Shown here: positions 55,001 through 64,000 of the stretch, one piece after another
Numbering within the stretch: position 1 is the stretch's first letter
Layout: each line of letters begins with the position of its first letter
Assembly: GCA_009760885.1 (NCBI GenBank)
Contig: CM019696.1
Span: forward strand, 47,903,074 to 47,967,073
DNA length: 64,000 bases
Reading direction: 5' to 3'
From: Achatina immaculata
Taxonomy: Eukaryota; Mollusca; Gastropoda; Stylommatophora; Achatinidae
Notes under the pieces: generated by a model
What the model was told of the DNA's origin: nothing
Database searches by the model: none
What the model saw: the letters and a program-made list of their open reading frames with translations, nothing else
Made by a program: the position numbers and the translations under genes

Positions 55001-55466
55001 GGACAGAAAAGAAAACAAGCAACAAACCACGGACATAAAAGAAAACAACGAACCATGCACATAAAAAAAAACAAACAACAAATCATGGACAGAAAAGAAA
55101 ACAAAGAACGAACCATGGACAGAAAAGAAAACAAACAACAAGCCGTGGACAGAAAAGAAAACAAACAATGAACCACGGACAGAAAAGAAAATAAACAATG
55201 AATCGCGTACCAAAAAGAAAACAAACAACAAACCATGGATATAAAAGAAAACAAACAACAAACCATGGACAGAAAAGAAAACTGACAACAAACCATGGAC
55301 AGAAAAGAAAACTGACAACAAACCATGGACAGAAAAGAAAACAAACAATGAACCACAGACAGAAAAGAAAACAAACAACAAGCCATGGACAGAAAAGAAA
55401 ACAAACAATGAACCATGGAGAGAAAAGAAGACAAACAACGAACCACGGACAGAAAAAAAAAAAAAA
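55001..55466. repeat. 30-bp LINE-derived minisatellite, unit 3, about 15 copies
   Basis: Shortest version of the array. The first and last units match those of units 1 and 2, while the interior is missing, as expected from expansion or contraction within the array. Confidence 0.95.
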
Positions 55467-55776
55467 CAACGAAGTGCTAAACCAACTAGAAGTAAAAAGA
55501 GAAATATTGAAAATCATAAAAACAAGACAGCTAAGACACTTTGGACATGTCAAGAGGCACAATACTATATTGAAGACATGAGGGCAAGATCGAAGGAAAA
55601 AAAAGAATAAGCGGACGACAGTGACATAGACGGGTGGACAACATCAAGAGATGGACAAGGACCAGCTTGGCTGATTGTTCTACGAAGACAGGAAAGAGAG
55701 CAGACTAGATATTCACCGCACCCAATCTTAACATGGGGAGATGGCATGAAACGATGATGATGATGATGACAGTAAG
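55467..55776 (+). pseudogene. LINE RT C-terminal region, 3' part (unit 3)
   Basis: Copy of 44776-45096. A one-base deletion in the A-run near 55494 brings NEVLNQLEVK and IIKTRQLRHFGHVKR into one frame, so this copy reads better here than units 1 and 2. Confidence 0.78.
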
Positions 55777-56278
55777 GTTCTGTATATTCACCTTTATGAA
55801 AATTCGCTTTGCCCATTTCGCTTCCTGATGGTGTTGTCAGGAGGGAAATAAAATAAAGTCAACCCCTGAGCTATTATTTCTATTCTGTCATTTTTCAGCC
55901 AATAGCTTCTTCCCCATTCTCTCTCCCCCTCCCCCCCCCCCATATTTTTCTCATTCTCTGTCTACCAGCATTACTTGTTTGATGTCCTGAACAAGATAAT
56001 CTATGCCAGGACATTGCCATTTTTGTGTTTATTTGTTATTTTTGTCATTCTTCATAAAGGCACTTTACCGAAACATTGGTTTATTGCTGTTTCTTTTACA
56101 CTTCTACGTGCTCATCTCATGACTTCCTTTGCTAACTCTTCTCTCATCTTATTTATTTCAATCTTTCTTTGTAAAACTGCACCATACACCACTTACTATA
56201 TCTGCTTTAATATTCATTCATTCATTTGCATGTTCCTTGCGGAACTTTGCCTCCCAAATAGCACTCCTGTGATCCTAT

Positions 56279-57275
56279 CAGTTGTAAGCAAGATGCACTG
56301 CTGCTGATGCATCCATTTGCAGATCATCAACAATGTCTTGCAGCCATCTTCGCCTTGGTCTTCCTCTCTTTCTTTTTCCCATTATGTACCCTTCCAAGAC
56401 GGTCTTCTCTAGATTATCATGATGTTTAATGTGTCCAAAATATTTAAGTTTTCTCTCTTTAATCCTCTTACTAGCTAGCCTTCTTCAATATTAAGTTCTT
56501 GTAGTATATATATACTTGTTCTTTTTTGTGTCCATGATATTTGAAGAACTCTTCTGTAGCATTTACATTCAAAGGCATTTATGCGTTTCTCAGCTGTTTT
56601 GTTAAGTGTCCATGTCTCACAGGCATATGTTCCAATGGGAAAGATCCATGCCCTTAAAAATCTTATTTTGTAGTTCTGTCTGTTTCTCTCCACAGCTTCT
56701 TTAGTTGTTCTACTTTCTGAAGAGCGATAGATGTCTTCCTTTTAATTTCACTCAGTGTATCTCCATTATTAGTTAGTAGTGATCCAAGATATTCAAAACT
56801 CTCCACTTCTTCCAATTTTTCCTCATTGATACATATTTCAGCTGCCTTGTTTGTTTTGTCAGTTGTCATCAATTTAGTTTTCTTCCCATTAAGATAGAGG
56901 TTTTGCTCTTCGCTGTTCTCACAGACTGACATAATTAGTTTTTCCAGTCCTTTTTGTATTGTGGACAGTAATACTGTGTCATCAGCAGTTCTAATCTCTG
57001 GTATTTCATAACCTCCAATTGTTATGGTATCGTAATATTCTTTGTCTACATCTTCTCTAACATTCTTCATTATATTTTCAGTATACAAGTTAAATAAGAA
57101 AGCCGAAAATATGCACCCCTGATGGACCCCCTGTTTTATGTCAAACCAAGTTGTTGTTTCACCATTTATTCTTACTGCTGCTTGTTGGTCTAGATATAGC
57201 AGTGATATTAATTGTATCAAATGTGATGGAAATCCAATTTTTTCCCCCCATATTTCCCAAAGTTTTGGGTGTTGT
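56279..57275 (-). pseudogene. LINE reverse transcriptase, C-terminal half (unit 3), extra frameshift
   Basis: Copy of 45596-46595. A one-base deletion near 56668 breaks the frame after the LKKLW segment, and another T is lost near 56469. TADD and the other motifs upstream are unchanged. Confidence 0.83.
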
Positions 57276-58445
57276 ACACATTGTTGTACACAATGCTTTA
57301 ATATATTTACTGTATTTCTTTTGTTTGCAATAAAAACAATTGGTGATTTTCTTTTCCTGTTATTGAAAATAACGTTGGGTATTTTTCTGTATATTTTTTG
57401 ATGATTATTTGATGTTTCAGTCTTTTATTTTTTCATTGCATGCTCTGCTATGGCAACCTATAGCATAATGGTTGCTTTGTTACAGTTTTGTTTATGGCTT
57501 CACAGTTTACAAATTATGGTTTACAATTTTGTTTCTGATGTACACAATAAATCGGCTTTTGTTTTTTATATTTCTTTATCGTTTTTTTGTCTAAACTGTC
57601 CAAATGTCTGTGAGAATGTTACGAGAAGGAAAAAAAACGTTTTGTTGTAAAAGTGAATGAAAAAAAATCTTTCCTGAGAAACAGAACAGGGGAGAAGAAA
57701 GTGAAGAAACAAAAACAAGTTTTCTGCAGCACATGTCCAGTATAGCAACCTTCGATGTGTTTGTAGTTCACAAGCCACCTTCAATGTGTTTGTAGTTCAC
57801 AAGCCACCTTCGATGTGTTTGTAGTTCACAAGCCACCTTCGATGTGTTTGTAGTCACAAGCCACCTTCGATGTGTTTGTAGTTCACAAGCCACTTTCGAT
57901 GTGTGTGTAGTTCACACGCCACCTTCAATGTGTTTGTAGTTCACAAGCCACTTTCAATGTGTTTGTAATTCACAAGCCACTTTCGATGTGTTTGTATTAC
58001 ACAAGCCACATTCGTGACTGACTTTAGACAATGAAAGAAAAACATCAACAAACCATCCAATTCTTGTTTAGTGACACCTCACTGCATAATGCAGTTTATG
58101 GTCATATGTAGAATCCAGTTTATGTTTATATGTAGAATCCAGTTTAAGTTCATATGTAGAATCAAGTTTATGTTCATATGTAGAATCAAGTTTATGTTCA
58201 TATGTAGAATCAAGTTTATGTTCATATGAAGAATCAAGTTTATGTTCTTGTGCAGGGTTGAGGAAGCTTTTCTCATTTGAAGGCCGCATGAGAGCTAACA
58301 TCCTTCCAAGATGGCCACGTTTAAAAAAAACCTAAATTTACTGCAAAATGCAAATAATTTAATACTAATTTAGCTTTTATACAGAATTAACCATTTCAGG
58401 TATCTTATACTGCCATACGGCAGAGTGCATACTAACAGTGTCAGT

Positions 58446-58568
58446 GTGTGTGTGTGTGTGTGTGTGTGTGTTGTGTGTATGTGTGTATGTGTGTATGTGT
58501 GTATGTGTGTATGTGTGTATGTGTGTATGTATGTATGTATGTATGTAGTATGTATGTATGTATGTATG

Positions 58569-58597
<29 letters not shown>
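58446..58597. repeat. GT / GTAT compound microsatellite (unit 3 end)
   Basis: As at the ends of units 1 and 2, with a one-base interruption (GTAGTATG) near 58546. Confidence 0.95.
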
Positions 58598-58600
<3 letters not shown>

Positions 58601-59757
58601 GCTTGATAAGGCAGGTCACGTGCCATGTAGATATAAAGCTTGAGAAGGCAGGTCACGTGCCATGTAGATATAAAGCTTGAGAAGGCGGGTCACGTGCCTT
58701 GTGTATACAAAGGTTTGGAACAGCTAATCTAGCTATACTAATTGATAGGCTTCCAGCGACAACTAAGTTTTAAGTGACTCATAGGCGTCCACTGACTGGA
58801 AGATTTTAAATGACTGATAAGTTTTCATTGACCTATATAGTTTTAATTAATGACTACATACTTGTATATGTCTTCTCTGCATCTACAGCTTGCACAAACA
58901 CGCCGAAAATTACATGATTAAAACTATGCCATTGTATACACACACATCTCCATTCAGCGTTCGTCATTTCAGCATAGAAACAAAGAACTCCATTCAGCGT
59001 TCGTCATTTCAGCATACCATGACTAGAAGATTCAGACTTCAAGAATGTGAGTTATAGAAATCCCCGTAGATAAGCTAAATATTACACTACAGACTTCTGC
59101 AGATTATGCTACGAAACAATTATATTTTTGTGTCTTATGTGAGTTTTTTAAAAACTTTAAATAGTAACTCAAAAGTTTTCTGTTTTCGTCTACGTAGGAC
59201 AACCATAAGTCGTGGAAAGAAAGCTCACAAGATTAATGAACAGTTATGAAAGGTTCGAGCAGTGGCTGAACAACATAAAAACGTTTGGATGTGTTACTAG
59301 TAGAACAAGCTTCGAAGACGTTTAAAAAAGTGAATTATAAACATATGGCCACAAAACTAGAACAAGATATTTCAGACAGAATCAGAACCATGCGTTCATG
59401 AGGGATGCAAAAGAAAAATAACGGACAGAACATCACAGAAACAACCCTTATTTGAAATAACACACTGACAACAGGAAACACATTTTAAAAGTTGTTCCAC
59501 GGATGAGTGTGTGATTCCGTATGATAATTTAAGTAGTGACAACGATCCTTGCTATTGCTACTGCAACCTTTTGCTTCATTTTATCTTTCTGGAGCGGTAT
59601 ATCTCATCCTCAAAGAATGCCGGAACCGAAGCGATCGTCTTGAAGAATGTGTTTAACAATATTCGTATTTACTTAAAGCAAGGTTTGTTGTAAATGTTTG
59701 TCTTGTCTCACCACTGTTAATAATAAACGCGTACATTAATCCACTGGTTGTTGGAAC
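58598..59757. repeat. Tandem macro-unit 4, truncated (1.2 kb)
   Basis: Contains only the 37-bp triplet and the AT-rich segment up to GTTGTTGGAACATA. At that point other units continue with CGAATCTGC, but here a GTAT microsatellite begins. Confidence 0.94.
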
Positions 59758-60072
59758 ATATGTATGTGTATGTATGTATGTATGTATGTATGTATGTATG
59801 TAGTATGTATGTATGTATGTATGTATGTATGTATGTATGTATGTATGTATGTATGATGTATGTATGTATGTATGTATGTATGTATGTATGATGTATGTAT
59901 GTATGTATGTATGTATGTATTATGTATGTATGTATGTATGTATGTAGTATGTATGTATGTATGTATGTAGTATGTATGTATGTATGTATGGATGTATGTA
60001 TGTATGTATGTATGATGTATGTATGTATGTATGTGTATGTATGTATGTATGTATGTAGTATGTATGTATGTA
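59758..60072. repeat. Long (GTAT)n microsatellite, ~315 bp
   Basis: Nearly pure TATG/GTAT with scattered one-base losses (GTAGTATG, ATGATGTA). It truncates macro-unit 4 and forms the right edge of the macro-array. Confidence 0.95.
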
Positions 60073-60690
60073 TCTGACAGCATCTGCATATAAGCAAATC
60101 ACATGGTAGAAAATTCTTTTTTTTCTGGGGGGGTGGGGGGACGACATTAAACTCACAACACCCTTCAGAAACAGAAAACACACCCATATGGACCATAAAT
60201 AAGAATCATTTACAGAAGACTCATAACTTAACAAGAGCATGGAAAAAAAAATAACATGAAAATCAGTGCCATGACCATTGTCAGAAAAAAAAACCCAACA
60301 AAGATCTTGGACAACCAGCCTTTTAAAGAGATGTAGCACTTCAGATGACAAGGCAGTGCACACTAGAGAAACATGCTGAAATTGGGAACAGATAAAATTA
60401 ATCAAGTCATTGGACAAATAACATCTTCAAAGAAAAAGCAAGTGAAATGAAAAAAAAAACATCAGTGTACAACATAACAAAAATGTTAAAACTATTTAAA
60501 GCAAATGTAGGAACTGCTTTATTAGTTAATACAATAAATTAGCACACAACTGTGATATTTCTGTTTGCACTTTAATCATATAAAAATATGCAGGACACAG
60601 AAACAGGCAAAAAAAAAGACAAAATATAAACTCACATGAAAAATATATAACAAATAAGTAAGGTTTGGAAAAAATGAGCACTCAGCTGTG
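60073..60690. other. Unique AT-rich DNA right of the macro-array
   Basis: No supported gene. A G-rich patch lies at 60127-60140. Confidence 0.4.
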
Positions 60691-60699
60691 AGTGACAAG

Positions 60700-60960
60700 A
60701 AGCTGTGCCGGGAGTGTGTGTGGTAGAGTATTGTGATCGTCTTTCCGTGACAGGCGTCATTTTTTGACGCTTGGTTTGTTTCAATGAAACAACCGGTGTA
60801 ACATTTAGATTGTACATATTTCGTCCGCGTTTCCGGCGAAACTTTTCAAAATGGTGAAAGAGTCCTTAGATACGAGCGATGCCGAGCGAGAAAAAGGACG
60901 AGAAACATGGAAATTTTTCAGTTTTTGACGACGTAGACAGAGGTATGGACATGGCCTGTG
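60700..60960. promoter_or_regulatory. CpG-clustered patch, possible 5' end of a gene
   Basis: CpG dinucleotides are sparse elsewhere but dense here (TCGTCCGCGTTTCCGGCGA, ACGAGCGATGCCGAGCGAG). It includes two adjacent hairpins (60754-60770 and 60773-60794) and a 25-codon frame starting at 60851 in an AAAATGG context, with an AGAG|GTATGG donor-like site near 60943. It could be a promoter with a first exon; no downstream exon was found to support that. Confidence 0.25.
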
Positions 60961-61611
60961 ACTAACCCGCTGCTCTTGAATGTATCCCAAGTAGATCTAG
61001 ACATATTTAGACAACTGGAGAAGTAGTTAGGAGGTTATTTCAGACATTAATTTAGCGAGAATGCAACATAGAATCAGAATATAAGATCGACAAGTAGATC
61101 TACACATCTCAGATGGTAAGTAGTGCATATCTAGACCTAGCCGATGGTGAGCTGGGCACAATCAGTGTCTAAAAACATCACATTAGTTCTTTTTTCCTAA
61201 AAAAACTCTGCATTTATGAAACTTTCATTCATTTAGCTATACTTTGACACATATTAAGTATACGGAAGTACATGGAAATACTGTTTTCCATTCCATTTTA
61301 TAACTATACCCCCAACCCTATCAAGACCCGCGCTTTTACTCTGGCACGTAACTGAACGTCCGTGTTTCTTCCTCAGGCACAGAAAGAAATAAAGACTTGT
61401 GAGGTGTGACAGGACTGGTAGTAAAGAGAGGTTCGAGAAATGAGAAAGAGAGGAAACAATGGTAATCAACCTGAGAAGAGGTTGGGTGGAATAGATGAAT
61501 GTGGTTGGGGTAAACAACTGCTACATACAGAAATACGGGACACTAGAACAACATGGTTTGAACTCGAAATTCAGCTACACTTGACATTCTCTTTCTCCAT
61601 CATCATAATCC
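60961..61611. other. Unique DNA
   Basis: No gene recognised. 61497-61512 (GAATGTGGTTGGGGTA) is nearly the inverse of 62542-62557, so the two flank the next array as an inverted pair. Confidence 0.4.
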
Positions 61612-62515
61612 ATGTCTACTAAGTTGTACTCTGTCCCCACCTGTAACTTATACTCCCTCTCTACTAAGTTGTACTCTTTCCTCCCCTGTAACTTAAACTC
61701 CCTCTCTACTAAGTTCTACTCTTTCCTCCCCTGTAACTTAAACTCCCTCTCTACTAAGTTGTACTCTTTCCTCGCCTGTAACTTAAACTCCCTCTCTATT
61801 AAGTTGTACTCTTTCCTCCCCTGTAACTTAAACTCCCTCTCTACTAATTTCTACTCTTTCCTCCCCTGTAACTTAAACTCCCTCTCTACTAAGTTCTACT
61901 CTTTCCTCCCCTGTAACTTAAACTCCCTCTCTACTAAGTTCTACTCTTTCCTCCCCTGTAACTTAAACTCCCTCTCTACTAAGTTCTACTCTTTCCTCCC
62001 CTGTAACTTAAACTCCATCTCTACTAAGTTGTACTCTTTCCTCCCCTGTAACTTAAACTCCCTCTCTACTAAGTTGTACTCTTTCCTCCCCTGTAACTTA
62101 AACTCCCTCTCTACTAAGTTGTACTCTTTCCTCGCCTGCAACTTAAGCTCCCTCTCTACTAAGTTGTACTCTTTCCTCGCCTGTAACTTAAACTCCCTCT
62201 CTAAGTTCTACTCTTTCCTCGCCTGTAACTTAAACTCCCTCTCTACTAAGTTCTACTCTTTAATCCCCTGTAACTTAAACTCCCTCTCTCCTAAGTTCTA
62301 CTCTTTCCTCCCCTGTAACTTAAACTCCCTCTCTACTAAGTTGTACTCTTTCCTCGCCTGTAACTTAAACTCCCTCTCTATTAAGTTGTACTCTTTCCTC
62401 CCCTGTAACTTAAACTCCCTCTCTACTAAGTTCTACTCTTTCATCCCCTGTAACTTAAACTCCCTCTCTACTAAGTTCTACTCTTTCCTCGCTTGTAACT
62501 TATATTCCAGAACCC
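61612..62515 (+). repeat. 45-bp minisatellite, about 20 copies, with an open 304-codon frame
   Basis: Core CTCCCCTGTAACTTAAACTC then CCTCTCTACTAAGTTCTACTCTTTC, 45-bp period (anchors at 61683 and 61728). In one plus-strand frame the whole array is open from an ATG at 61612 to 62524 and reads as repeats of STKFYSFLPCNLNSL. The single short unit (near 62201) lacks exactly 3 bases, so the frame is kept. There is no signal peptide, splice site or flanking exon to support translation, so I class it as a repeat. Confidence 0.93.
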
Positions 62516-62589
62516 CCTCATTGTAGTAGACTAAAATCCTCTACTCCAACCACATTCACGAAAGACATGAGATGGTTGACGAGAAAACA

Positions 62590-62910
62590 GTGTAACAAGA
62601 GGAAACAAAATCAGAAATGACCCAGTCAGGGCAAGAATTGGAGTGATATCAGTATTGCATTCAGAAACAAGTCAAATGGTTTGGTCGCGTTACACGATTA
62701 CCAACAGACAGTATACCACAGAAAACATTCATGCTAATAATTACAAGAAATAACGAGAGCGGCCGCCCATGAAAGAGGTGGATGGAAAAAAATTACAAAA
62801 ACCTTAAATATTCTCTTATATGAAACAAACCGCCAAGCTCTATCGATATCCTCAGCACAGAAAGGAATAGAGGAAGAAAACCCGTCAATACTTCCTTTAC
62901 TTTTATTTAA
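62590..62910 (+). pseudogene. Decayed LINE RT C-terminal fragment
   Basis: Translation of the plus strand shows KQVKWFGRVTRLPTDSIPQK (canonical xQLxWxGHVxRMPxxRIPK), followed by GRP, a stop and KRWMEK (canonical GRPxKRWxD), and a further remnant. Stops and frameshifts make it non-functional. Confidence 0.65.
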
Positions 62911-63410
62911 AGATAAATTATGTTTGAAATGAAATGAACTGCTACACACATTTTCACATATAATTGTAATATCTAAATTGATCTGTCAAAAAGTCTTTGA
63001 TGATGAATAAAAACGGATCAATATCGGCACAACAATTTTCTTCATTGCAACGAAAATTATTGACCTGCGCGGCTTAGTTTTCATTTGTTCCGCGCTGTAA
63101 ATGATCAACTTTTTGTGTAACTCGAAGGTTTATCTAATAACCAAAAATAATTAATTCAAAAAAGTTTTCTGAGACAAATTAAAACTTTAAATAGGTATTT
63201 GCTCCAAAGTTATAAATAAAATGTTATACAACTACCTAATGCAGTTGGCTATAAATCTGGTGCAATAATTTATGATTCTTTTATTGAAAAGGGGAATTCT
63301 CAACATTTTAGAACACATTTGTTTGTTGTCTTTAGGATTTAGATTCATATTTTAATGGCGGAACCGGAGTTTTTATAGGCACATCTATTTATTGTCAAAC
63401 TGTAGATATT
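62911..63410. other. AT-rich unique DNA
   Basis: No gene recognised. Confidence 0.4.
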
Positions 63411-63421
63411 TGAGGAGCATA

Positions 63422-63476
63422 ATGGGAGACGGACTCGCCAGGATCTTGTCTAAAGCTTCATTTGAACCAGAGCATT
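63422..63476 (+). CDS. Possible first coding exon
   Basis: ATG at 63422 with A at -3 and G at +4, then 18 codons (MGDGLARILSKASFEPEH) and one extra base before a strong donor, GCATT|GTAAGT. A TATA-like TTTTTATAG lies about 50 bp upstream. No continuation was identified inside the window. The product is unknown. Confidence 0.3.
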
Positions 63477-63870
63477 GTAAGTGTTACATAAAGTAAATTA
63501 CGCTGGTAGAAGAACAGATTACGAAAAGTGGGCGTTAGCTCCCGTTACCGATTGATGAGAAAACATGATAGCCAACATTCAACGTCACTTTTCATCCTTT
63601 CTTTCGCTGCTGTTTTAGCACCGGTAAACGTTCAGATGAAGAATAACCTCAGATTCACCACCGACATGATAGTGTTGATAGAAAATTCACATTTTGCTCG
63701 ATCTAATCATAATTTAAAAAAAAAAAATGAAAGCCAAAAATATCAACTGGAAATAAAAATATTGAAAAGATAAGGAAGAACAGCCAGGCATTTGTCAGTA
63801 TAAAATAAACAGTGAAAAAAATAACTGGTACAAATAAACATGTCATACATCACAACAGTGTGATAACAGG
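63477..63870. other. Unique DNA, possible intron
   Basis: An 81-codon frame at 63528-63773 lacks any recognisable motif. Nothing else is seen. Confidence 0.35.
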
Positions 63871-63879
63871 TGATGGAAA

Positions 63880-64000
63880 AAATTTAATAGAAATGAAAAG
63901 GAGAATAGAGATTGCCTGATATTCTTTCCCTCTCTATTGAACCCATCTTGTTATATGGAAGTGAATCTTGGACAATAGGCAAGTCTGCACAAAAATCATT
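63880..64000 (+). pseudogene. LINE reverse-transcriptase fragment running off the window
   Basis: Plus-strand translation shows EMKRRIEIA and, after a shift, IEPILLYGSESWTIGKSAQK, matching the RT C-terminal pattern (RI..A...F, LLYGSExWT). It continues past 64000, so its full extent is unknown. Confidence 0.65.

Larger units (their letters stand above)
53368..58597. repeat. Tandem macro-unit 3 (5.2 kb)
   Basis: Retains the 5' LINE fragment that unit 2 lacks, but has the shortest 30-bp array (about 15 units). It carries extra single-base deletions in the minus-strand RT. Confidence 0.95.

Overview
The window is eukaryotic, and most likely comes from an animal. It contains C2H2 and C2HC zinc-finger coding exons with splice-like borders, decayed non-LTR retrotransposon (LINE) reverse transcriptases, poly-A/poly-T tracts and an unusual density of minisatellites. 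No operon, ribosome binding site or bacterial gene is visible. The repeat landscape would fit a lophotrochozoan such as a gastropod mollusc, but that placement is a guess; nothing here fixes the species.

Layout. 1-3363: AT-rich non-coding DNA with a 53-bp tandem array and two degenerate ones. 3364-12098: a ~4-5 kb composite present twice (30-bp minisatellite, spacer, 44-bp minisatellite, spacer holding a dead reverse-transcriptase fragment). 13229-16430: a minus-strand zinc-finger gene whose 5'-side coding exon, perhaps derived from a retroelement gag, is tandemly duplicated. The copy next to the zinc-finger exon is joined to it out of frame. 17050-18172: a GT/GA-rich minisatellite. 18516-23950: three nested copies of a ~1.8 kb segment; the first holds a 5'-truncated LINE with a 15-bp target-site duplication. 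23950-28940: two copies of a ~2.75 kb segment made of a 52-bp minisatellite and a CpG-containing stretch with two perfect cAMP-response elements and an E-box.

29442-41290 holds the main gene on the plus strand: one giant exon (~1,600 codons) for a largely disordered, probably nuclear protein with two C2HC zinc fingers. A small, otherwise hidden exon ~6 kb downstream (40357-40474) encodes a third finger with the same spacing, and its splice phase matches the best donor of the giant exon. The intron between them carries a duplicate of the last ~1.2 kb of the giant exon and several minisatellites. One of these consists of repeated consensus 5' splice sites.

40974-59757 is a tandem macro-array of three full 5.2-6.9 kb units and one partial unit, bounded by GTAT microsatellites. 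Each full unit holds two LINE fragments facing tail to tail. The plus-strand fragment is split by a 30-bp minisatellite whose unit is a 10-codon piece of the reverse-transcriptase C-terminal coding sequence (about 72, 29 and 15 copies in units 1-3).

59757-64000: a long GTAT tract, a CpG-clustered patch, a 45-bp (15-codon) minisatellite with an uninterrupted 304-codon frame, further LINE fragments, and a possible first coding exon near 63422.

The recurring theme is that segmental-duplication edges coincide with minisatellites, and that several minisatellites can be traced to seed sequence in the flanking or coding DNA. I found no tRNA, rRNA, CRISPR array or complete transposon.
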